Positions 1 to 13,979 of a DNA stretch of 64,000 bases are shown here, one piece after another; position 1 is the stretch's first letter; every line of letters starts with the position of its first letter. The stretch is from Cruorifilaria tuberocauda. Lineage: Eukaryota > Nematoda > Chromadorea > Rhabditida > Onchocercidae. A model generated the notes under the pieces. The model was not told the DNA's origin and did no database searches. It was given only the letters and a program-made list of their open reading frames with translations. The stretch spans positions 536,001-600,000 of the forward strand of contig JABVXU010000002.1 of NCBI GenBank assembly GCA_013365365.1, read 5' to 3'. The translations under genes and the position numbers were made by a program.

Positions 1-3000
1 CATCATTTCTTTATTTTGAACTTTCATAACTTCTAATCAATATTCTGTGAAAACTTTATCTATTTCTTTCTTAACAAACTTAGACAATTTTTAGGTAAAT
101 ATTTCCCTAACTTTCACAACTTATGAGATCATTGATACGACATACTACTATATTTTTAATGAAATACTGCTTGATTGACTTTTAACTTTCGAAAATCGCT
201 TCTTCTGTCGAATTTACAGAACAAGGCATATCTGTTTTTGAGATGTTGGCATTCAATTCCTTCTATTCCAATTAACTATAAAATCATATTCGTAGAATAA
301 GTGATTTGGCATATTAAGCTTTGCCATTATTTGATTTATTTTGAGAATTATATTTTTAACTGTAGGTTTTACTTATTATATTAAAAAAAGATAAATAGGC
401 TATTCAAAATGTTCCAGTAATAAGAGCAGCAGTCAAAGTGCCTGACATTCAAACGAACTTAATTTATCACATGTTTGAAATTACTAATAATCAATATTTT
501 GAATTACATATGATAACATATATTTCAGCATTCTAGATTATTTTTTTGCAGTATATTTAAATTCTAGATAGCTTGGACTGAAATTTGAGGAAGAAATCAT
601 ATATAAATTAAAAATACAAATGAAGTGATAAGTAAAGATGATCAGATGATATTAACTATATTTTTTGAATTCTTTTCACGATTTTACATAAAAATTTTGG
701 TTTCTATTTTTTCTATGCTCAACTGTTTATGAAATAAAAAATAATTATCAATATTGTTACTGTAAGAGAAAATCAAGCTACAGTAATATCAAAAAGTCTG
801 GAATACCAGCGGACCGTTGTGTAGGAATAATTGTATTATACTACTTTCTATACTTTTTAAGGATTACTTTAAAACACTCATTTCAGGATCGATAAGTAAA
901 GAAAGTTTAACAAGTACTATAACAATTTCGATTACTTATTTGATCGTAACAATGAACAGGTTGATTTGAAATCACTTAGCATTATCGCCATCAAAGTACA
1001 AATTATTTAATTTGCTCAAAATATCTTTTTCTTCGTATTCTGTGATTGTTTCATATCATTCCAATGCAATAAACACTTATTTTTAACTGATTTGTTTTTT
1101 AATTTTCATTGATTCCATCAAAACAATTCTTGGAAGTTTATTAGTTAGAGCAAAAATCTGTAAGGAGGGTAACATAAAAATTTGGAGCAGCGAGAAATTA
1201 ATAACCGTTGATTTCACCAAAACTGGACGTTTTAATTTATTTTGTTCATTTACAAGAGGTTCATATGATTAGTTGAAGTATTATTGATCAAAATTTAATG
1301 CCAATAAATTTAGAATTATGACGAAATTCAAGTTTCTATTCATATGTTGTATATATCCTGCAAAATGAGATCTTAGAAGTTGCGCTAATCTTTTTTCTTC
1401 CTTTTTATTATTTCTTAATTTTATCAATCGTAATTTTTTCGTTGTGATAATATTTGAACGTAGTACTACTTATCAATAATTATGGATTATTCTTTATCAA
1501 AAAATGAAAATAAATCGAGGAGATTTACAAATCAAATCCATAACACTTTTCAAAGTAATTTTATTTAAATTTCTATCAAAATAAATTCAAAAAATGTCGA
1601 AATAAAGGAAGGAAGTATTTTAGATGAAAAACTGTACTTCATTCGAACTATTTTGCACATTTTTTAACTCTTCTGATTCGAAAGATCGATGAGAGATGAA
1701 ATCAGTTGATTTGTCTTTAGTAATCAAAGCTTATCGATATCTTATTTTTTTTCCCTTCAATATCGTTCACCGCCTCGAATACATATATTTTACTTCGTTC
1801 TGTTGCAATTTATGCTTTAATAAATTTTTATATTTTCCACAGACAAGATGCAATAATGATAGGAATGCATTATTCTTAGTTATTATTTGTAGAATACTTC
1901 TTTTTATTAAAAGATCTAATTTATATTCATTCCATGAAAATATTGAAAAAAATAGTTAAAGCTTTTCAAGACTTACTTTTTATTTTCATGTATTTCTAAC
2001 CATCTTAAATACAATCACTTGTAAAAAAGGAAGGAAATATGAGAAATTAGGTTGAAGATGCAAGACTCAGAAGGGGAAAGAAAAATTATAAGGAGGTCAG
2101 AAAATTAATAACCAGTAGAAGAAATACTGGCACGAATATTTGATAATGTTAAAAAACATCAACAGATTTTCATATATTCAAACAGGGTTAAGCAAGAAAA
2201 TATGAAGTCAACTGCGTATTTTTTGATAAGTGACGCTTACTGCAAATTATTTGCATAACTTTCATTAGCCGCTTTTGAGAGATCCTATTAGCGCCCTGTG
2301 TAAGTAATGGGAGAGGCTATAAATTGAAAATTAATAATAAAATCAAGTCAATAAGAGATCACACATTAAAATACTCGTAAAGTTACGAAGATTTCAAGCG
2401 ATATAAGCATTTGGTAGAAGAGAAATGAATTAAAGAAAATAAATAAAAGTTTTTCAATTGTTGAAAATTAATCCTAAAAATGCTAATCGATTATGATAAT
2501 ATCAATAAATCTATTATTTCAATTTGCACGCCTCATTTTTATATCTTTTTTCCAATCATACAAAAACTTTTAATATTGTTTCAAATTTTAGATAGAATAA
2601 AGCATCAGCAAGAAATACAAGAAATAATTCGTGTAAAAAACTTTGGAGATAAAACTGAAATTAAAAAAATGTGGCCATATTTTGTTTTCGTTTTGTAGAT
2701 GATATAATGCATTTTTGTGGAAAGCTTCAAAGTTGTTAAGTTGTATAAAGAAATGATATCTAAGAATATTAAACTGAGCTCTAATCATTAATGCTTTTTG
2801 CTCATTAATTTAATGTAAAAGAGGCAAAAGGTTTTGAATTAATAGCCTAATTAGAAGTAAATATAAATAATATCTCCGTATGAAGCAAGTTTCATAAAAA
2901 GTTTCTAACCCATAAATATGTTAGTTGCTAAATGCTTTCATTCTAAAATTTCTCCCAATCCCTATATCTTTCAGTTATCATTTATAATGGCAAAATTCGA

Positions 3001-5652
3001 TATCTATAAAACAAATATTAATCAGGCTGGCGTAAAATAAGAAATATCAGCTCGAATTCTTTAGAAATCAATTCTTTATCAATGCAAATCATATGGATTA
3101 TTCCACTAATTTAAAAACGAAGCAAATTAAAATGGATGGATAATACTGCTCATTTAAGAAACAATAATTGAGATAGCAGTGCGAGAAAAAGACGGTTGTC
3201 CTTAATTGCATCGATTTTTCTAATTACAGAGGACATGAAATCTTATACTCCTGGCCATTTCAGTGCTTCATCCATGGAGCCGAAATCAAAATATAAACTA
3301 CAATTATATTTAAATACTGTAATCTATTGTAAAGATCTCTTTATACAAATATATGCAAAAAAATATGAGAGATGAAATTGATAAATTGCTGCGATGAAAA
3401 TTATTTCAATAAGTTGTAGGTTTTTATGAGATTAATTTAAAACCATAGAACAAACATCATTTGAACAAAACAGAGGATAATAGAAAGAGTGGAAATTGGA
3501 AATAAGTTTTTGAACAAAACTTTTTGTTAATGTGAGTTTAACGGCAAACTGATGAATCAATCTTTTTACTTTTAAATAATTGCATTTGTACTTTTGTGGA
3601 ACTTTAGTTTCAGTGATAATTCAAACGATTTGAAATTGAATAAATTCTGAACCAACCCAAATGAGTGAATACATGAAGTTCTGTTTGTGTTGTAAGAATT
3701 TTCATGCTGTGAAGGTACTTATTGGTTACATTTTGCGTCGTTCGCTCAAAAATCATGTTTTAATTTTCGAGTTGAAACTAACAAACATTTTAAAGCTGTT
3801 ACGCCAATTACTCTCTTTTTGAATGCCAACAGAATATGTCTTCCATCGTCTTTCCCTTTTACCTTTTTTGAACAGCATTTTCATTATTACTATCATAAAT
3901 AACTATGTTAATTTCCATCGTTGCTAACCTTATTATTATCATTATCATCATTATTAAAATTATGAAAAGCGATAAATGTTATTAGCATTTTCAAGCATTT
4001 TTTATTTCATTAATTATTTCAGAAAAATATTTCCTTCACATCACCGTCAACATTTCATCGTGTTCGTTGCTATACGTTTTGAAAATATATCTGATTCTTT
4101 TTCTCCGTCAAATTCTGATACTTTCACTTTAATCGATGACTTTATAAATTAATAGTAAATTTGATGTAGTCTGTTGATATCTCTCTCTCTTTTATTCAGA
4201 AATTAACTCAATATCGATTATTCTCTATATATTTCTTCCTTTTCTTGAAACCAATCACGCTTTGTCATATTTATCGTATTTCTACATCATCTTTTTCTTA
4301 AGTATTCACAAAGAAGTCAACATTTATCAAGATTTCGTAAAAACGCTTCTATTTTTTATCGGATGAATATTGGAATTAAAAATAATATCAATTACTGTGT
4401 TGAATTTCTATCAATTATCGCTTTTCAGATTTCTAAATATTGTTCAACTTTTTGAACTCAATTCTTGGCTTGTTCAATGACTGCTTTTCTCGAAGATTTA
4501 AGTGGAGTTTTCGCTCCAATCAAATATCATGAAAATCTGAAAAAATTCAATTTCCAATTTTTTAATTTCAATATTCATATGGTTTTCTAATTTTTTAGTT
4601 CGAGGAACTAAATTAAAGAGAGAATTTCATGAATATCTTTCGGCTTTTGAATTCTTTTAGCGGCATTTAATGTTTATTAATGAATAATTGAAAGCTTATG
4701 GTTTAAAAGGCAAGAAAATAAATGTATGAATCAATATTTTACTATTTTCCTTTACTCGTTTAGTGGTCACTGGAACAATTAGAAAAAAAGTGACCAATTG
4801 GAAAATGAAAGTTAGCAAAGTCAAAATATTTTCTTGATGACAGATCGCTCCAACGATTTCTCTTTTTTCTTATAAAAATTTTTTTTTAAACGAGAAAATA
4901 TTCCAAAAATAGATATTTATATAAATAGATATCGATGAACTGCCCATTTTAGTTCTGATCATACAGATTACAGATAATCTTCCATTAATAGATATACTTT
5001 TTGTAAGTAGAAATTTCAATTGTTTATAAATTGTTCACTTTAGTCATATAATAGAAAATTCAAATTTTTATAGAATATTAAATTATAATATGATTGATTC
5101 ATTGTTATCAGCTCATTTAAATTCGTTAATTTAATGTTTTTTCTCCTGATTTGAAATGTATTCTCAATCACTTAAATTATTAACGCTCATTTATTATGAT
5201 TATGCAAAAGAATGAAATTCATAAACTTGAATTGTTCTATGCAAGTAATTATTGTAGTTTTTGAATATGAAAATTAGTTAAAAATAGTGCAATGCGTGAA
5301 ATACGTCAATTTACTGATGACAAAGAAAACGAATTACAAATGTAGAAAGTAATCTTTACCATAGGAATGTCACTGTATTATTTTTCAAACATTGCTTTTA
5401 GGAAGTATTAAAATTTAGGGCAGGTATTTAAATATGCTCAAGTTAAATCTTTCAGGCAAGTGCCAGCAATTGTGGAGATAAGGAAAGATCTGAAACAATT
5501 TGCCTCTACATATTCTCGGTAATTTTGCTAGTTGAAAACAAAATCAGAAATCAAATACTTGATTCGTTAATTAAACTGGAACTTGGTCATATGGAACTTA
5601 TTCATATGCCAATTAATAATTTTTTATTAATAATCGATTCTATTAATAAGCA
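1..5652. other. Intergenic, no gene seen
   Basis: Very AT-rich. The only open frames are short, low-complexity and without recognisable domains or good splice junctions. I see no RNA gene or array. It presumably contains upstream sequence of the secreted-protein gene that follows. Confidence 0.6.
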
Positions 5653-7045
5653 ATGAACATTTTAGACATGCTAAAATTAGTGTTTTCGATCATATTATGG
5701 GGCGTTATACGTTTATCGTCAGCTGATGCTAATTCCTGTGGAAAGCTTACGCGTTGTACTATTAAAAGATGTTTCTCTGCAGGTTTTAAAGAAATTCTTG
5801 AATTACTTAATTAGATGTTTGAAAATTAGAAAACGAAAGTAGTGAATCATGACATTTCATAGAGTTGGAAATTAAAATAATGAATAACGCAATGTTAAGC
5901 CTATAAATTAAGTTTAGGTAAAACAAATTTAAAGTAACCATGCACTGTTGCATGATGCAAGAGTCATGAATGATGAAGATAATGCATTTCTGTACTTACA
6001 AAATATTACATTTCTCCAGATGTCTGTCTATGAATTTTAGAAAAAACTGATGCGGCATTGCACACAATGAGCGCAGTTGGAATGTTTTCCGCTATGGTTG
6101 ATCAGTTCAGTTTTGTTTGCATTGTGACAAAATGTCGTGAGGCATGTAATGCATGCGAACAATGCAACTATGCTTTAGATCAATTATCTAAAGTTACCTC
6201 CGGTGTTAAAACAAGTAATATTTCAGCATGCAACAATTGTATTTAATTAATTGATAGATAAAAATAACCAAATTGAACATTTCGAAATATTCCAAATAAT
6301 AATTATTTAACTGAGAATGTCACTTGTACCTTAATCTGCACGAAATAGCAATATCACTAACATCATTAATGTTATCCATTCAACAGTATTGAAGGTTTTT
6401 GACTCATTCCATCTGTATAATGATATGATAATAAAATTTCCATTCATATCTTTTAATATTTTATATGTAAAAAAAGAAACCAACAAGCATATATATTCCG
6501 AAAGTATAAAATTCAGGAAAGTTTCTTTTAGTGATAAAAAAAAAGAAGTTTGAAGAGAAAACATTGGTTTTTGATAAAAGGTATAGAGAAAAAGTATAGC
6601 AATACAGATGAGAAGAGAACAAGAAAATTTTCCCATTGTTTATTCATTTTTCAACAAACTAAGTTTCAGTTGATCGCATAACACTTAATTATATTTAATT
6701 ATTGCTGTAAACTTTATTACAATTTATTGCTTGAATAAAGTTTCATCAGTACTTAAATTCAAATTATTTATATTTGCAGAAATGGTATGTCCTAAGATTG
6801 AAACTTGTTTGGAACAGTGCTTCCTAGAAGATGCGCTTCATATTAATTCATGCGCCAGGAAACGATGCAATCTTCACTGCTTCGATGATGACTGTCCATA
6901 CTGTGTTTATGTTGCAAAAAGGATATTTTTGAGAATCTGTCGCGAAAATAACATTCCTAAGTTACCAAATGTAAAATTTAATGGTAATTGTATGGATTTA
7001 TTTGATCATGTCCTGAAGGAATATGCTGCCGGTCGTAGAACATAA
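5653..7045 (+). CDS. Secreted cysteine-rich protein, unrecognised
   Basis: Three exons join in frame: 5653 (or in-frame ATG 5668) to 5782, 6041-6214 and 6780-7045, with GT-AG introns (donor GTAATA at 6215). From ATG 5668 this gives 184 residues. The N-terminus (FSIILWGVIRLSSADA) looks like a signal peptide followed by SCGKLTRCTIKRC. Exon 2 carries a dense cysteine run (CREACNACEQC) and exon 3 paired cysteines in CLEQC, CARKRC, and CPYC. The C-terminus is basic (AAGRRT). I do not recognise the family. The cysteine spacing suggests a disulfide-bonded extracellular protein. Function is unknown. Both ATGs are in frame; the second gives a more typical signal peptide. The gene stands alone with several kb of empty sequence on each side. 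Confidence 0.65.
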
Positions 7046-7411
7046 ATTCCACCCATATCAAGCTAATGTCAGCCCTTATTAACGGAAATATCAACACTAG
7101 AGTTCTTTTAGAAGTTTGAAATGACATATGCTATGATAACTCATTTTCAGCGAAATTGAAGTATTATATTATTTAGATTAATCAAAGGAAGAAAAAAATT
7201 GAAAAGAATCATTATGTATATATCAGATCAGGAACTTTTTGTCTTTTTTATTCCAAGAAATAAGAATATATAAATTCAGGCCTGTTTTTTCGTTAGAAAT
7301 GGAACAATTTCATGACGCAATAGGATTACAAATTTTTTTGTTTAAAATGAAGATAACCTAAGGCATGTCAGAATTCCATGGAAATAATAAGAGTTCAAGC
7401 CTAATTTTTCC

Positions 7412-7445
7412 TCACGATGCAGTGAAGAAAATCCTCAATCCATTT
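7412..7445 (+). repeat. Direct repeat, copy 1
   Basis: A 34-base segment matches 8678-8711 with one mismatch (29 bases identical, 7417-7445 against 8683-8711). Weaker similarity extends upstream. The copies lie 1,266 bases apart in the same orientation. It is probably the end of an old dispersed repeat. Confidence 0.6.
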
Positions 7446-8677
7446 TTGATATTTTAATTTTTTCACCTTTTTGTTTCATTGCGCGACATATATATATATA
7501 CAACCACTCCGATGCAGTCCATTAAATTCGTTGTAAATAAATTTTTGATGAAAAGAGTGAGTTTTGAGCAAAAAACTTCTATACATACTATTCTATGTTT
7601 CGGTATGACAACATGCGGTATCGAGATTCCATAAATATTATCGGAATTTTCGGTCCTCTTCAACATAATTTAGTAAATCCATGATAGTACTTGAATGATG
7701 TATGACAATGTAAAAATTAAAAATTTCTGTATTCTAGCAAGAATACGCTTAAATGAGTAAAATGGATAAATAACAAATTAGGCGAATTAAAAATTTTTTT
7801 TTCAATTTACATTTTCGGAAAATTTCTAATGATTGATAATAAGTGAGACAAAACAGAACGAATACCTCATCATTTTTGATTACTTTAGTAACATAAGTAA
7901 TTCTAGTAGCAAAAACTCATTACAAGTACCACTATTTCCAAATATAACACAGTAGTTTCCCACTGTCCAGATCAGTTATGCAATAGCTATAAAAACATGA
8001 TAGCCATGAATAGATAATTTATTGATAATTTAATCGTTAGAAGAATTATTGACATTCTAATCATTAAAGGAACTAGATAAGAATGATCTTTAATTTTATA
8101 GATAATTTTTGAATATCATGCGGATATTTCCATACGTTATTAGATTTTTTCATAAACTAAAATTCGAGTCTCATTTCCATGAAAATTTTGGTTTTTAATG
8201 CGTTCTAATGATTGAATGCCGCGATGGATTAAAGATTTTTGCTTTCCTGCAAATAATGAAGTTAATGAAATTCCGTTCACTAAAATATTCCCAGTCATCG
8301 AATCGACGGATTTGATGGAGTAAGTTCGAGAGTTGATGTACGAGTTTGTTACTTTATTTGTAGCTGATCAGATTTCCTTCTGTATCCATGTTCTTTGAAA
8401 GGAAGTCAAAAATATGAGTTCACACTGAAGTATCGATTTTAATCTTCTATAACAGACATTGCGTTTTTCCCAGGCTCTGGCTACAAGTGAGGAAGAACAC
8501 TGTGAGTTTTGGCTACAAAGAATTCGGCAGTTGCGAACATGATAATGATGCTAACGATTATTGTGTAATACTTTCGGATCCACGACGAATTCGAATTCAT
8601 CTGACTAAAATGTATATACATATATTTGATAAATTCCACAAATTTATAAAAATTCCATAGAAAACTCGTATTTTTCT

Positions 8678-8711
8678 TCACTATGCAGTGAAGAAAATCC
8701 TCAATCCATTT
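8678..8711 (+). repeat. Direct repeat, copy 2
   Basis: Second copy of the repeat at 7412-7445, in the same orientation. It is followed by an A-rich run. Confidence 0.6.
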
Positions 8712-11700
8712 AAAAAAAAAATATCAAGTCTGATTTAAACAGTAGGTAGTGATAGCAAATATGAAAAATTTAGAAAGCAATAAGAAATATAAGAAATAAG
8801 AACAACAAAAATTTTGGAATTTAGAAATCCATAAGCTAAACAGCTTCCTTTATTTTTCACTTCAACGTCAATTTTTTATTGGTCAATAAAAACGTTGAAA
8901 TAATATGCTAAACACATTCATCTCTAAAAAAATTTTTCTTCCTCCCTTTCATTCTGTATTTAAATCAAAATGAAGAAAAGTACTATCATCGAGAAATGCA
9001 TTGTCCATCTGGTGGGACTGACAAAAATTTGGTATGAAATGCGATGCAATTTATCAACTAGAAATTAAAAATGGCTTTTTAACTCAGCCAAAGGTAATTA
9101 AGTATATTAAGAACAAATATATTCACAAGGATTTGGTATTAATAACTTGCTTTCTTCTTACTTCATTCATCTCTCTAAATATACAAATGTCATCTAGCCG
9201 AATTGCGACCAAAACTGAGGCAACTTGTCTGCGCCCACTGCTCTACTGTCACAAAGTCTACACAACTTTTATTGCATTTTAAAAAATCCTTTTCTTCTTT
9301 AATACGCTATTCTACTTCAATCACTTGTTTTCGTATTTTTTGCAGGAATTTCATTAATGTCTTCAGGTATCAATAAAATCTTATTTTGAAGTCGATCTGC
9401 AATATCACATAATCCTTTCCTTATTCCAATTTTATACTGGATCTCTTAATTATTTATTCTCTTCTACGTCCTTTTTATTAATATAATAATTGACAAATTT
9501 AATAGTATAATTGCGCAAGTTCTTGCATTTGCAATGTTGCAAAAAACTATCAAAACTTTGAAATCTCAAAACGTTTAATTGATTCTAGAAATTTTATTAA
9601 GTCATTTTTTTCATTGCACATTAAAAAACATGATTGATAGAAAAATAAAAGTCTGACCTCGTTAAAGCTTTATGAATTCATTTCTGTTTTGTTATACGTA
9701 TTGTTTGCTTGAATTAATTTGCTTGAGTCTAATTAAGAAATTAAAAATAGTTATGTGAAAAGGAATTCAGCAGAATGAAGCAGAGAAATTGAAGACGACA
9801 TTGAATTTTCTCTGAATTTGATAAATGTTCATTTCAAACTAATTATACAAAAAAATGAATCCTTTCGCTAACTTATAATTTGGAAACGAATGAATTTCTT
9901 GATGTCAAATATCGTCCATAATAATATTTCCTGGATTTTTATGGTAAACCATCTTTAACTTAATCGAATTTGTTAAGAAACAGACGGATTAATGGATATA
10001 ATACTTATTGCGCTTACTTATTACGATCGCTGCACTATTAATGAGGACATAGATTTCAGAATTCTTCGAATAATCAATTATATCTCTGCACTTTCGTAAG
10101 TGTCTGCAATTTATAATTTTTAACGCTGAATTTTTAATTGGAGAAAACTGGTTCAAATTAAGTAAAAATTGAAAAAGGTAAGAGAAGTAAACTGCTAGTA
10201 AAAAGAGTCACTTGAGATGTTGCATTGTTTCAAGTTGAACTCTGAAACTACGACCTGAAGCATCGTAAATAAATGATTAAATAGATGCATTTTATTGTTT
10301 TTTCCTAAGTGAACTGAAGGAAAAATTACCTCTTTTATCACTATCGTTCATTCAAATATCAGTTTTCTTAAGCCTTTTGAATATGTAACATATTATGCAA
10401 ATTCTATTATTTTTTCAACATCTTATGGATTTCATTACAGTTTCGATGAAATTTATTTTAATGCAACAGAGTAAAATGAGTTGTATGGAGGAAAAAGCAC
10501 GGAAAGTAAGAACTGAGAAACATTTTTCTTTGAGAAAATTTCAATTTCTCTTTACGTCAAATTAAACTTTTTGACAAAATTTTGTTTAATTTTCTCATTG
10601 CTTATTGCAGCGAAATTATCATAAATAGACTACAATAATATAAACCTATAGAAAATTATGAAGATGAAAATTCATCGCTATTTGCTAATAATTAAAAAAG
10701 CATTCTGTGTGCCGCAACATAAAAGTTAGAATTCAGTTCTCACCATCATATGTTCTTCACGAATAACACAAATATAACAAACAATCAGCAATTCTTTTCC
10801 CATCAGTTTCTATTAGGAAACTCGAAAAAACTTGTCATAATATTCTTATATTTGTCATTCATTGTTATGTATAGCAATAGTTCTCCCATTATATGTTTTT
10901 TATCCTTTTTTATGCATAACAACAATTGCAAATCTCTTATGAAATTGGTCCTTCTTTGTTGTCAGCAATCTTAAAATACCTGTCCCAAGAAAAGTATTGT
11001 TAGAATATCTTTTGTTTCCAATAAAGTTTTTAAAAAATCATTTCCAATAGTTTTCCTTTTCTATTTGTGTATGATATCATCTATAGGAGATCTTGAGCTA
11101 TATGATCTTCACTAATTATCTTATATAAACATATGATTCTTTTAGGTATTCATATATCCAAATACCTCTCACTGAAGGATATATAAAATAGCCAACTGAC
11201 CAATTAACCACTTCATTTTACTGCTTCTGCTACAACTGTCCTTATTGTTAACAGTTATCATAACTTAATTGTTCTTGCAGTATCACTTCCAAGTGAAACT
11301 TTCCAAAACAATGAAAACATTTCGACTGTGTCAAGGAAGCCCTCCAAGCAATAAAAATCATCTATGAAACATTCACATAGACATTATTTTGAGCGATACT
11401 TACAAGTAATTAATTTATTATTCTAAATCAAATTTCTACTTTGTTTTTCATTTTCTTATCTTTCTTTTCCTATAGTAATATTCGCAATTTTTGATGAATA
11501 AATTATAGAACGTGTTTTTGACTATAATGATATTTGTTTTTTTTCTCTATCATTCCAGTCCTGAAATTCATATCAGCAATTAGATGATATACAGATGGTC
11601 CTTATTGGGATCTATGTGTCTAAATATCTCCAAATTACAGTAAATTTTGTAACCGCCAATTGCTTTTAGCCAAAATTGAACAGTGTTTGAAAAGGATATT

Positions 11701-12391
11701 ATTGAGAGTTTATTGCATTGAATTATCAATCAACCATGGAAGCTAAGAGAAAAGCCTACATTTGCCTTCTGGTGACGAAATTTCGAAAATAACAACATTC
11801 TATTTTAAAATAAAAGATTCGGTTTGTTTTCTTGTTTCTAAAGCTCATTTTTATCTTTGTGTGGTTCCAATTAATGTACTTACAATATCGGATCGTCATT
11901 CCGATTGCAAACGGTGATTGATTTGCCAATTTGTGATGAGATGTTATCTGTATTTTTTCCAAAATTTCGTTTTGAATGTTCAGCTTCTACTTCCTGCAGA
12001 GCAAGAATTTACTAAGACTTAAGAATAATGAATATCCATTTTATTTATTTCATTTAAAACAAAAGACTGAAATTTGTAAAAGACAATGTTCCGGAACAAA
12101 CAGTCAGGTAAGTATTAACCTTTTCCATTCTTTTCTGTTCTTCACTTTCTGAAATTTAGTGAAGCATTAGATTATACAATGTTTCATTCCAAATTTGGCT
12201 TTTGAATAAGTTCAATGTTATTAGGATTTACTTGATCAGCATTGTTTCGAAAACCACTAGTTGATATGTAATGAATTACCAACTGTTTATGATTAATGGA
12301 CCGAGATGAAGAACCACTAAACTATCGTGAACGAACAACAATGGATTGCAAAGACAAAAATGGATTATCGATCGTGAATTCAGCAAATAGT

Positions 12392-12782
12392 TCAGTTTTT
12401 CTCAATTATACAAACGATATGGGCCACAATATTTTTTGAGTCATATGAATTAGAAGATCGATTTTGTTTCATTTTAACTGTCTTATTAAAATACATAATT
12501 AAGCCAACTACGGGAGCATCAGACTGACGTTTCTTAACAAGTCGTGCTGTCACGTTGATGATTACTTCACGTCCATCAGCATGTTCTAAAAAGCGAGCAA
12601 CATTTTCGCGCAACACTTGCTTCATATTTTTTCCTGATCGCTCCATAATGTGCGGAACAGTTATAAAATGCGCCGCATAAAGCGTAAATTGCTAATATGG
12701 ATGGATTTTTAAGTAACGCTTGAAAATAATCAAAATGAAATATTTTGCATAAATGCAAATTTCTTGCAGTTTCAATACGCAC
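12392..12782 (-). CDS. Weak putative ORF, possibly a gene fragment
   Basis: Two overlapping minus-strand frames (12392-12646 and 12576-12782) have a more protein-like composition than the surroundings. The first contains NVARFLEHADGREVIINVTA and a basic segment LVKKRQ. They overlap in different frames, which could mean a frameshifted pseudogene, a missed splice, or chance. No family is recognised and no convincing splice partners were found. Confidence 0.2.
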
Positions 12783-13979
12783 AATAAAAGTTCTTATATT
12801 GATTGAAATGATCAGTAAGGTATATAAAGCAATCTCCCAGTATAGGAAAGTATCAAATAATAAGGGTTAGAGTTATGGAGAGATCTAATGCAGATTAAAA
12901 TCTTCAAATATTTTTTAAATGTTATAAAAATCAATCCCTTTTTAAAACACTGCGAAAGCTGTATAAAAATTCAAAAAATTGCGTGAGAGTGCTACTTAAA
13001 GAAAATGAAAACATAAATTCATCCAGGTTCGCTGGATAATTGGAAGGGAAAAGCAGATCCAGAAAGTACGAGAAAGTTTGATAAGTGATGGGACACATCT
13101 GGCCAGCTTTCGATTAGTCACAATATATTGTATAATGATACTTGTAACAATGAATTACAGCGGCAGCAGCAGCACTTTAAAATTCGCAAAACACTCTTCA
13201 TAACTCATTCCAAAAAACATTGCTGTCAGTTGCTATTATCAGTTTATTATCAGCTCCTCAAGAATCACACATATATGTAAAGGTGTGAGGACAACATCGT
13301 CGAAAAAAGCACCTACATATCTTTGCGAGATTACCTTAGTAACACAAATAGTGAATGATTTTGCGAAATGAATTGTCAACAAACTGAAATAGAAATTAGC
13401 TTGTTTAAAGAATCAGTAATTCACTTTTGTAAATCAACTCTTAGGAGAACTGTACAAATATGTTGACTACTGAATATTCGCGGAATCATAAAGATACAGA
13501 TGTCATGAACTGGTAAAATAAAAGTGAGGAGAAATTAAGTGAACAAAAATCATAATATAAGTAGTCTAACCTATGTTTTATAAGCATAATTTGGTTGCAA
13601 TTTTGAAGCGATAAATCTGTTACTTTTAAAATGAATCCTACTCTTTTTTTAAGAAAAACTCGCTTATTATTGTCTATTATTTGAAAACAGATTGCACAGT
13701 TCAGAACACTGGAATTGATTTATAAATTAACCTCAAGTACGTACGACATCTCTAGCATTTTTTAGTAGTCGCAAATTAAATGTCAAATTAAGTTTTCACA
13801 AGATATATATGAAGAGATGAGACGTGAGTGTGTCATATGAGGACAAGAGGAGAAACGTGTGAATGATGGATTAGCTTGGCGTGGGAATGATGGATTGGTG
13901 AAGTCGGTGCGTGGGTTTGTAGTGTTAGATTGTCTCAATGAAAGCTTCAAACCGACTCTGATCACTTTAAGAAGGGGTT

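Larger units (their letters stand above)
7046..13979. other. Gene-poor intergenic region
   Basis: About 6.9 kb of AT-rich sequence between the secreted-protein gene and RCL1. It contains one diverged direct repeat (7412 and 8678) and one weak minus-strand ORF near 12.4-12.8 kb. Other open frames, such as 9034-9282 (+) and 10750-10974 (+), are low-complexity and lack splice-supported neighbours. Confidence 0.55.

Noticed and set aside
9034..9282. 82-codon ORF on +
   Set aside because: Hydrophobic and low-complexity, with no splice partners and no family resemblance.
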